Positions 26,722-33,206 of a stretch of 38,496 nucleotides of DNA are shown in pieces. The DNA is from a bacterium (GTDB lineage Bacteria; Campylobacterota; Campylobacteria; Campylobacterales; Sulfurovaceae). Every line of letters starts with the position of its first letter. Position 1 is the stretch's first letter. The notes beneath the pieces were generated by a model. The model was not told the DNA's origin and searched no databases. It saw only the letters and a program-made list of their open reading frames with translations. The translations under genes and the position numbers were made by a program. The stretch is from assembly GCA_018822805.1 (NCBI GenBank), contig JAHJJU010000117.1, forward strand, positions 1-38,496, in the 5' to 3' direction.

Positions 26722-28947
26722 TTGTGGAAAAATAAAAAAAATACCTATGAGAGTACAGATGTAATCTATCATGGTGGTATGAAGTATGGTGCTGATATTC
26801 ATGGTGTCACGCTGAAAGTTAATAAAATCATATGGGACATGATTAAAATTTTAGAGGAAAAAGAGCTCTATGGATTTCATTTTACAGCCAAAATTGGTGT
26901 TAATAAAAGTATTGTCATTATAAGGCACAAAGATATTGAAATGTTGGATAAAGCCAAACAGCTTTTAAAAGAGTTTCAAGAGATTCAAAATTTATTAATA
27001 TTAATGAAGCCCCACCAAGAGCAAGGGGAAAGTAGGGCTAAATTTCGGATAGGAATGCTATTTATTATTTTGTTACTTACTGCTGTAGGTACAAGTCTAT
27101 TTTATTACTATAATCATATGAAAAATGTACCCATTGAGAAGAAAATAAAACTTTCTACAAATGAAGATCCTATTATAGAAAAAGTAGAGATAGACATAAA
27201 GACTTTGAAAGCACTGCAAGAGAGCTTTGAAAATGAGAACACACCGGAACAAGCCATGGTCATGCAGGCTATGGAGATAAGTACAGCCGTTATATCCGAT
27301 ATGGTACCTGATTCGATGAAAGAGGAGTACAGTAGTGAAGCATTGGTTCAAAATTTTAAAGGAAAAAGTGGTATTCAGTTTGTCTTAAAGGATACCAATA
27401 TGAGTGAAGATTTAAATTTAAGTATTAAAGAGCTTCATCGTTATGCAACGAAATTTATTGATGACAATAATGTTTCAAATGCTTTAAAGTGTTATGACAA
27501 AATATTAGAGTCCCATACCTCTCAGCTGAAAGAAGAAGAGATGCTAAATGTTCTGGCTGATATGGGGGATGCTTATGTACAAATGGATGAGCTAGTAAAA
27601 GCAGATGAGGCTTATTCAAAATCTTTAGAGATCAATCAAAAATTAGCAAAGAAAGATTTTGAACACTATGCTGCAGCTGCTGCTTTAACCATGACTAAAT
27701 TGGTGCATATTGAGGAAGATTTAAATCAAACAGATGCAAGTACAAATTTTTTTCTAGCCATAGACCACCTTAATGATGTTGAAAAAATTTATAAAGATTT
27801 GGTAGTTGTTTATAGAAAGCTTGCTCGTAAAAATCCTAAATTTCATGAACAAAACTTGGCATGGTCGCTGAATACTTTAGCCAATTTTTACAATGATGAA
27901 AAGGGAGACTTTAATCAATCCATAGAAGTCCGAAAAGAAGCACTTGAACTTTATACAAAATTATCTAAGAAAAAACCTAAAGTATTTAATTTAAAACTGT
28001 TTCAAACTTTGAACAGTTTGGCAAAGAGCTATATGTCTATCTATAAACTAAAATTGGCACTAAAAGCGTATGAAAAAGCTTTACTACTTATTGAAGGTAT
28101 GGTAAAAGAGAATGAGGCACAATATCGTCAATATTTGGCACTCTCTTTAAACAGTTTGGGAACGTTACATACAAAAAAAGAATCATTTAAAGAAGCACAA
28201 AAATATTATGAAAAAGCTTTAGTTGTTTATCAAGAATTGGTCAAAAAGGAACCTGAGATATATCGTCCGTATATGGTTTTTATTCAGCATGATGTGGCTT
28301 CACTTTACAGTCATAAAAAAGAATTTTCTGTAGCCAAGAAGAAGTACAACGAGGTGATTGGTGAATACGAAAAACTTAATCTACTATTGCCTTATAAATA
28401 CAATGCTAAGATGGCTCAAGCATTGCAAAGTTCAGCATGGATAGATATAGTACAAGGGAATAATTTAATAGAGGCAAAAAGAAACCTAAATGAAGCAATC
28501 AAGTTGGGGCGAAGTATCGAGACTGAAAATCGTAAAAGCTCTAAAGCAATCGTGGCTGTAAGTTATGCATATTTGGCACACGTTTCTATTTTAGAAAAGA
28601 GGATAGAGTCTGCTTTGAGTTATTATCAACAGTCTTTGGATTTGGTACAAAATTTTAAGGTGGCTAAAGCTCATGCTAGACTTTTAGGCGAGAGAAAAAT
28701 GTACATTAAAGCCAGAGCTGCATTTGAATCGATGTTAAAAACGTACCACCAAAAAGAGGAGCAAGCAGAAACATGGATGTTGTATGGAATGTTCTATTTA
28801 GATATCGATAGTAACGGTGCTAAGAATAAATTAAAGAGGTCTTTAGAACTCTATACTGAGTTGGATAAAGAAAATGTAAAAATTTATCCAGAGCTTAATG
28901 AAATTAAGCTATTACTAGAGAGCAATATTACTGCTGAAACAAATTAA
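26722..28947 (+). CDS. Membrane-anchored TPR-repeat protein
   Basis: The 741-residue protein is not assigned to a named family. Residues 1-100 form a soluble alpha/beta domain (YGADIHGVTLKVNKIIWDMIKILEE), a transmembrane helix lies at about 110-130 (IGMLFIILLLTAVGTSLFYYY), and about 230-735 contain many tetratricopeptide repeats (ALKCYDKILES, ADEAYSKSLEINQKLAKK, ALKAYEKALLLIEGM, AQKYYEKALVVYQELVKK). The TPR part probably faces the periplasm. The TTG start at 26722 has AAAGGA 7 bases upstream; no ATG lies nearer the conserved start. It sits between the oxidoreductase subunits and their chaperone gene, suggesting scaffolding of that system, which is an inference. Confidence 0.75.
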   Translation: MWKNKKNTYESTDVIYHGGMKYGADIHGVTLKVNKIIWDMIKILEEKELYGFHFTAKIGVNKSIVIIRHKDIEMLDKAKQLLKEFQEIQNLLILMKPHQEQGESRAKFRIGMLFIILLLTAVGTSLFYYYNHMKNVPIEKKIKLSTNEDPIIEKVEIDIKTLKALQESFENENTPEQAMVMQAMEISTAVISDMVPDSMKEEYSSEALVQNFKGKSGIQFVLKDTNMSEDLNLSIKELHRYATKFIDDNNVSNALKCYDKILESHTSQLKEEEMLNVLADMGDAYVQMDELVKADEAYSKSLEINQKLAKKDFEHYAAAAALTMTKLVHIEEDLNQTDASTNFFLAIDHLNDVEKIYKDLVVVYRKLARKNPKFHEQNLAWSLNTLANFYNDEKGDFNQSIEVRKEALELYTKLSKKKPKVFNLKLFQTLNSLAKSYMSIYKLKLALKAYEKALLLIEGMVKENEAQYRQYLALSLNSLGTLHTKKESFKEAQKYYEKALVVYQELVKKEPEIYRPYMVFIQHDVASLYSHKKEFSVAKKKYNEVIGEYEKLNLLLPYKYNAKMAQALQSSAWIDIVQGNNLIEAKRNLNEAIKLGRSIETENRKSSKAIVAVSYAYLAHVSILEKRIESALSYYQQSLDLVQNFKVAKAHARLLGERKMYIKARAAFESMLKTYHQKEEQAETWMLYGMFYLDIDSNGAKNKLKRSLELYTELDKENVKIYPELNEIKLLLESNITAETN

Positions 28948-29042
28948 GTTATATTTTACACGTCTATTATTATTAGAAATGTTTATGGCTTATATTTAAA
29001 GAAAATGTAGTTTTAATGTAGTAGAATATATTTTTTAATAAA
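28948..29042. other. Short A/T-rich gap after the TPR gene
   Basis: Together with the following inverted-repeat element this makes a 377-base stretch without a gene. These 95 bases show no convincing hairpin or coding signal; TAGAATATA near 29024 is a weak possible -10 for the chaperone operon. Confidence 0.4.
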
Positions 29043-29309
29043 AACCTGAGTTCGACGGAATACCATAGCCACAAAAGTCTAAAAATAGGTAAGATTTTCA
29101 AAATTAAATTTGTAGGACTAGCCGTAGCTAATTCAAGAATTTTATTTAGGAAAGATTGTCTATTTTTAGACTTCCCTTTGGGTTTTACGAGGTTTCCCAT
29201 ATGCTTAGACACATTTTTTTGAATTAACCTGTTAGTCCTGCAAAAATGTGCCGTTGCCTATGAAAAACCTCGTAAAATTGTGGCTATGGTATTCCGTCGA
29301 ACTCAGGTT
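29043..29309. mobile_element. MITE-like element with 32-bp perfect terminal inverted repeats
   Basis: The left arm 29043-29074 (begins AACCTGAGTTCGACGG) and right arm 29278-29309 are exact reverse complements. The 267-bp unit has no transposase frame. Inside it are four more complementary pairs: 29075-29088 with 29160-29173 (14 bp), 29109-29120 with 29233-29244 (11 of 12), 29183-29195 with 29265-29277 (13 bp, adjoining the right terminal repeat), and 29210-29218 with 29242-29250 (9 bp). No clear target duplication is seen. It lies immediately upstream of the ribosome-binding site of the chaperone gene. Confidence 0.75.
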
Positions 29310-29324
29310 AAAAAGAGGGTTTGT

Positions 29325-29960
29325 ATGAACATAACAAAAGAAGAGATAGAGAATCGTATTGCACTGTATGCATTAATTTCAAGATTGATGATCACGGAAA
29401 TTGATGCTGAGTTTCTCAAGTCGATAGAAAGCAGTGCAGAACTACTTGAACTGTTTCCAAACTATAAAAATTGGGATAAACGAAAAGAGTTTAGTAACAC
29501 CATTTTAAAAGAGCGATATATAGATGTCGATTATACCAATCTGTTTTTACTGCACCTGGTGCCGTATGAGACCTTTTATATTCGTGATGATCAGATGATA
29601 GAGAGTGGAGGAGACAACCCTGTTTTAGCACTTTATAACTCATTTGATTTTAGGGTTGATCTTGACAAAGCCAGAGTGGTTAGCCCTGATCATATTGGAG
29701 TAGAGTTAGAGTTTATGTACATGCTTTGTGATGCTTTAAAGAAGGCTTATGAAGCCGAAGATAAAGAGGGTATGATTGAAATTTTACAAGTTCAAAAAGG
29801 TTTTTTACAGGACCATCTTTTAAATTGGGCACCGATGTATCTTATTAATATGAAACGTGAATCAAGAACACCACTCTATCACGATGGTGCAGAGTTGGCA
29901 TTAGAGTTTATATTGAGTGATTATGAATATGTGAGTGAACAATTGGAAGCACTGGTTTAG
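29325..29960 (+). CDS. TorD/DmsD-family molybdoenzyme chaperone
   Basis: The all-helical 211-residue protein resembles cytoplasmic chaperones that bind the Tat signal and apo-form of molybdoenzymes until cofactor is loaded. Family-like segments are YTNLFLLHLVPYETFYIRD, SPDHIGVELEFMYMLCDALKKA (the conserved P-DHxGxELEFm), and FLQDHLLNWAPMYLINM. It most likely serves the 1115-residue catalytic subunit upstream. The ATG at 29325 with GAGGG about 6 bases upstream is chosen; the frame extends upstream into the inverted repeat (GTG at 29280), which is unlikely to be translated. The ferredoxin-like gene follows after 2 bases. Confidence 0.85.
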   Translation: MNITKEEIENRIALYALISRLMITEIDAEFLKSIESSAELLELFPNYKNWDKRKEFSNTILKERYIDVDYTNLFLLHLVPYETFYIRDDQMIESGGDNPVLALYNSFDFRVDLDKARVVSPDHIGVELEFMYMLCDALKKAYEAEDKEGMIEILQVQKGFLQDHLLNWAPMYLINMKRESRTPLYHDGAELALEFILSDYEYVSEQLEALV

Positions 29961-29962
29961 TC

Positions 29963-31057
29963 ATGAGTTTAAATTTTGATCCAAGTAGCTGTGTAAGGGC
30001 AAGCAGTAAATTTTCCCAATGTACCAAATGTGTTGATATCTGTCCTGTTTCTACCATAAAAATAGTGGATAATATTCCGGCATTTACTCCTTCATCCTGT
30101 ATTGAATGTGGAGGATGTGTGGGTTCTTGTCCTACAGAATCTTTCTCTTTGAGTGATTTTTCAGCCATTAATTTTTTCTTTGGAGCATTAGAGAAAAAAG
30201 AGCATAAGTTTGCGTGTAAAACAGAGCTTCCCTGTTTGAGTGTTTTAAGTGTTGAGCACCTTATCGCTTTGGCATTGGGATCAGATGAACCACTTATTTT
30301 AGATGCCAAAGCCTGTGCCTGTGGTGGTGACTCTGGGGTGTTAAATAATCAAATAGAAGCCAACATAGAAGAAGCAAACTTTGTCCTTTCAAGTTTTTCA
30401 TCTAAGCAAATTTTAGTTGATTCCTTGACAGATATTACAGAACAAGAGCATGAAGAATCTGTACGAGACAGACGTTCATTTCTTTCCCTTAAAGGGGCAA
30501 TGAAAAGCAAACAAGATTTTGATAAAGCAGTAGAAGCAGATGAGTTAAAAAAGTTTGAGTTAGATAGTGAAGTGATCATGGGTATTAAAGATAAAAAAAT
30601 ACCCGATAAACGAAAACTACTTTTTTCTCTGCTTAAACGACAAAAAAGACCGGAAGTCTATGAGGTTTTAGCTACTGAAGATGTTGGTTTCACCTCTCAA
30701 AAATTTGTAGATGCGTCTTGTACCAACTGCCAAATTTGTTATCGTATCTGTCCTACAAGTGCATTAAGTTCGGATATGAAATTTTCAGTCATTAACTTTG
30801 ATGCGATGATGTGTGTAAAGTGTCACCTTTGTCATGATGTTTGTGAGCCAAATGCCATTCAACTACAACCTGGTTTTGAGATTAAAGAGTTCTTTGAACC
30901 AAAGCAGAGAACTTTAGCAAAGTTTGATATACAACGCTGTAATGAGTGTGGAAACTACTTTACTTATACCGGTGGCGTAAAAGAGTGCTTCCGATGTAAA
31001 ATTGAAGAAGATGAAGCAATGGAGTTGCATGAGAATGCTAAAAAGATGGATTTTTGA
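29963..31057 (+). CDS. Multi-cluster ferredoxin with central Cys domain and zinc-ribbon-like end
   Basis: The 364-residue protein has four [4Fe-4S]-type motifs: C10-x9-C20-x2-C23-x3-C27P (first spacing unusual), C46-x2-C49-x2-C52-x3-C56P, C253-x2-C256-x2-C259-x3-C263P, and C284-x2-C287-x2-C290-x3-C294. Between the pairs lies a domain with C85, C91, C118 and C120 (ACKTELPCLSVLSVEHL, AKACACGGDSG), vaguely like the Cys domain of MvhD/hydrogenase Fe-S subunits. The C-terminus has CNEC and CFRC, zinc-ribbon-like. It has no export signal, so it is cytoplasmic. A NapF-like role in maturation or electron supply for the molybdoenzyme is plausible. Confidence 0.8.
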   Translation: MSLNFDPSSCVRASSKFSQCTKCVDICPVSTIKIVDNIPAFTPSSCIECGGCVGSCPTESFSLSDFSAINFFFGALEKKEHKFACKTELPCLSVLSVEHLIALALGSDEPLILDAKACACGGDSGVLNNQIEANIEEANFVLSSFSSKQILVDSLTDITEQEHEESVRDRRSFLSLKGAMKSKQDFDKAVEADELKKFELDSEVIMGIKDKKIPDKRKLLFSLLKRQKRPEVYEVLATEDVGFTSQKFVDASCTNCQICYRICPTSALSSDMKFSVINFDAMMCVKCHLCHDVCEPNAIQLQPGFEIKEFFEPKQRTLAKFDIQRCNECGNYFTYTGGVKECFRCKIEEDEAMELHENAKKMDF

Positions 31058-31118
31058 TTTTAATTCATCAATCGTACAGTTAGAATCACAATTACTGAAC
31101 CAATAGGAGAACCTTTAT

Positions 31119-31583
31119 ATGAAACCAGAAGAGATCAAACCAGACACGCAACTTTGTACCATTTTAGGTTATAACGCACAGACAGGAAAGTGTAGAAAGT
31201 ATTTTAATGCCATATTAAAAGAGAATGGTATTAATGCTACCGGTATTGCTTTGAACATTAAAGATGAACATTTTGATACGACCATGGAAAATGTTGCTGA
31301 TTCTAAAGTTGACAAAATGATACTTGAACAAGAGTTTAAAGAGGGTGCTGTCGCGTATTGTGATATTATGAACAGTGCTGCCATGACCTATAATTCTGTG
31401 GACTACATAGAGATTGAAGATGGGAATGTTGTAGGTGAATGTTTGGACGATAAGGTTGATGAACTTGTTAAAAAGCCGGAGTTTGTTGATGAAAATATGC
31501 GACTGGCAATCAAAATGATGCTTTTGGCAAACCAATGGTATGGGGCTAAAATAGATATGGATTTAATCCCAACCTTGATATAA
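31119..31583 (+). CDS. Uncharacterised protein, possible stand-alone AroE-N-like domain
   Basis: The 154-residue soluble protein is not firmly recognised. LCTILGYNAQTGKCRKYFNAILKENGINATGIALNI has the pattern of the substrate-binding N-domain of shikimate dehydrogenase (IxGxPxxhSxSPxxhNaxfxxxGixaxY), but the catalytic Lys/Asp region and the NADP domain are absent, and the SxS motif is replaced by TGK. AGGAGA precedes the ATG. It follows the ferredoxin gene by 61 bases and precedes another small protein by 13, so it probably belongs to the oxidoreductase locus. The AroE resemblance is pattern-based and uncertain. Confidence 0.7.
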   Translation: MKPEEIKPDTQLCTILGYNAQTGKCRKYFNAILKENGINATGIALNIKDEHFDTTMENVADSKVDKMILEQEFKEGAVAYCDIMNSAAMTYNSVDYIEIEDGNVVGECLDDKVDELVKKPEFVDENMRLAIKMMLLANQWYGAKIDMDLIPTLI

Positions 31584-31596
31584 AAGGAAAAAATAT

Positions 31597-32049
31597 ATGA
31601 GAGATATAGAAGATTTACGAGCCGAATTTGAGGCAATGAAAAATGGTGATGCATTCTGTGCCGATGGTTCATGTGCCACCGAAGAAGAGGTTGATTTAAG
31701 AGATTACCCTTCCTATACAGAAGCATTGTATGCTAAGCTGGTAGCACCACATGTGAGTGGTATTTATCTTTCGCGTTGGGACATTAAAGATATTGCCCAA
31801 TCAGCAGGAGATTCGATGTCCATTCACCCAAGAAAACGCATGTTTGAATTATTGATGAAGTTTGCAGTAAGTCAAGAGCGTATGCAGCTGGTATTGGATG
31901 CTTTAGAAGCACATATGCGAGGAAAAATGGAAATTTATAAAGAGTTGGCAGAGGATTTTCCTCATTCAGCATCGATATTTCAAGAGAAAATAGATAAAGC
32001 AGAGAAGACAATTAAACTTTTTCCTCAAATTATGAAAGAGTATTTTTAA
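31597..32049 (+). CDS. Uncharacterised helical protein of the oxidoreductase locus
   Basis: The 150-residue soluble protein was not recognised. It has an acidic N-terminus with a Cys pair, AFCADGSCATEEEVD, followed by a mostly helical domain (YTEALYAKLVAPHVSGIYLSRWDIKDIAQSAG, RKRMFELLMKFAVSQERMQLVLDALEAHMRGKMEIYKELAEDFP). The helical composition and size are like TorD-type chaperones or small docking proteins, but no signature is visible. It is co-directional with and 13 bases after the previous small gene; AAAGGA supports the ATG. Confidence 0.7.
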   Translation: MRDIEDLRAEFEAMKNGDAFCADGSCATEEEVDLRDYPSYTEALYAKLVAPHVSGIYLSRWDIKDIAQSAGDSMSIHPRKRMFELLMKFAVSQERMQLVLDALEAHMRGKMEIYKELAEDFPHSASIFQEKIDKAEKTIKLFPQIMKEYF

Positions 32050-32083
32050 GATAAACGTGTTTTTTTAAGATAAAGGATAGGTT

Positions 32084-32572
32084 ATGCACAAAGTTATTTT
32101 AGATGGACTCTTTTTTTTATTCACTACATGTATTTTTATTGGTTGCATGGGAAAACCGAATGTTTCTATTGAAAATATGACACTGTTAGAGTCGAATAAC
32201 TCTATTATTCAAGAGGCTAAAAAATATTTAGGTAAACCTTACCAAGATGGAGCCATAGGACCTGATAGTTTTGACTGTTCAGGCTTTGTTTACGGTGTTC
32301 ATAAAAACTTAGGTATCAGCATTCCTCGTACTTCTTTAGATCAGTCTAATATTACCGGTCAGAAACTTACAAAAGAAGCTCTTAAAGTAGGTGATTTGGT
32401 CTTTTTTGATACCTCTTTAAAAGGTCACGTGAATCACTCCGGTATCTACTTGGGAAATGACAAATTTATTCATGCCAGTTCGGGAAAAGCTTATTCTGTT
32501 ACCATATCCGATATGAATGGATGGTACAAAGACAAATTTAGATGGGGAAAACACATTAATGAAAATAAATGA
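32084..32572 (+). CDS. NlpC/P60 family lipoprotein, cell-wall peptidase
   Basis: The 162-residue protein has a lipoprotein signal (FFLFTTCIFIGC, lipobox IGC) and an NlpC/P60 domain: catalytic Cys in FDCSGFVYGVHKNLG, His in VNHSGIYLGNDKFIHASSGKAYS, and the usual GDLVFFDTS. Such enzymes cut stem-peptide bonds in peptidoglycan. It is clearly related to the minus-strand NlpC/P60 protein at 35280-36032 (shared DCSGF, GDxVFFDTS, FIHASSGK and FRWG/FLWG endings). AAGGATAGG precedes the ATG. The next gene overlaps its end by 14 bases. Confidence 0.9.
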   Translation: MHKVILDGLFFLFTTCIFIGCMGKPNVSIENMTLLESNNSIIQEAKKYLGKPYQDGAIGPDSFDCSGFVYGVHKNLGISIPRTSLDQSNITGQKLTKEALKVGDLVFFDTSLKGHVNHSGIYLGNDKFIHASSGKAYSVTISDMNGWYKDKFRWGKHINENK

Positions 32573-33032
32573 TATATTATATAAGATTAAAACAGCACTC
32601 TCTTTAGACAATGAGCGCATGTTAAAAGCCTATACTTTAGCTGATTATACCATGAGTAAAGAGCGTTTAGAGAGTATTTTAAAACGCCATCAAGACAAAG
32701 GTTATGTAAAGGCTGACTATGAAGAGTTAGGTGTTTTTTTAGACGGTTTGGTTTTATTAAAAAGAGGACCTAGCTCTCAAGTAAAAGATGATGTAGAAGT
32801 GCTTGAACTGAGTAACAATCTGATTCTAAAAAAGCTTCGGGTAGCTTTAGAACTTAAAGAGCCTGAACTGGTCATAATTTTTGCATTAGCTGATGTAGAA
32901 CTAAGTAAACGACAAGTTGGATCACTCTTCAGAAAAGAGGACAACAAGAACTTTAAAGCCTGTTCCGATGAACTGCTCATGGCATTTCTAGAAGGACTAG
33001 ATGAGTTCTATTATGATGGGGTGGAGATTTAA
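32559..33032 (+). CDS. DUF1456 (YehS-like) protein
   Basis: The 157-residue cytoplasmic protein consists of two tandem copies of a helical unit of about 70 residues: INDILYKIKTALSLDNERMLKAYTLADYTMS to FLDGLVLLKRG, then LSNNLILKKLRVALELKEPELVIIFALADVELS to FLEGLDEF. This duplicated pattern is the DUF1456 signature. Function unknown. The start is ATG 32559, which overlaps the NlpC/P60 gene; the longer frame upstream is only the shadow of that gene. Confidence 0.85.
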   Translation: MKINDILYKIKTALSLDNERMLKAYTLADYTMSKERLESILKRHQDKGYVKADYEELGVFLDGLVLLKRGPSSQVKDDVEVLELSNNLILKKLRVALELKEPELVIIFALADVELSKRQVGSLFRKEDNKNFKACSDELLMAFLEGLDEFYYDGVEI

Positions 33033-33169
33033 ACGTTATAAACAATATAATTAAATATTTTTAGTTGTATTTTATTGTAAAAGTATGTTCACTATTTAGA
33101 ATTATTTAAAATTTTAAAAAAAACATAAAAAATAATCAAAGAGACAGGTAAAAGACACATTTTTCAATT

Positions 33170-33175
33170 TATAAT
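33170..33175 (+). promoter_or_regulatory. -10 element for the secreted repeat protein
   Basis: TATAAT (in TTTATAATTATTTT) 31 bases upstream of the ATG at 33207. The 174-base gap around it is otherwise plain A/T-rich sequence. Confidence 0.55.
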
Positions 33176-33206
33176 TATTTTAATAAAGAAAATTAAAGGA
33201 TTGAGA

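Noticed and set aside
28973-29212. 79-residue minus-strand frame overlapping the MITE-like element
   Set aside because: No ribosome-binding site and no recognisable motif; it is explained by low-complexity A/T sequence and the inverted repeats.
29036-29320. Target-site duplication flanking the MITE-like element
   Set aside because: Both flanks are A-rich (AATAAA, AAAAAG), so a short A-run match cannot be told from chance.
29280-29324. Chaperone translation starting inside the right terminal inverted repeat
   Set aside because: The codons derive from the repeat, while ATG 29325 has its own GAGGG and matches TorD-like N-termini.
32517-32558. Upstream start for the DUF1456 gene
   Set aside because: These codons are the shifted frame of the NlpC/P60 C-terminus; the family N-terminus begins at ATG 32559.
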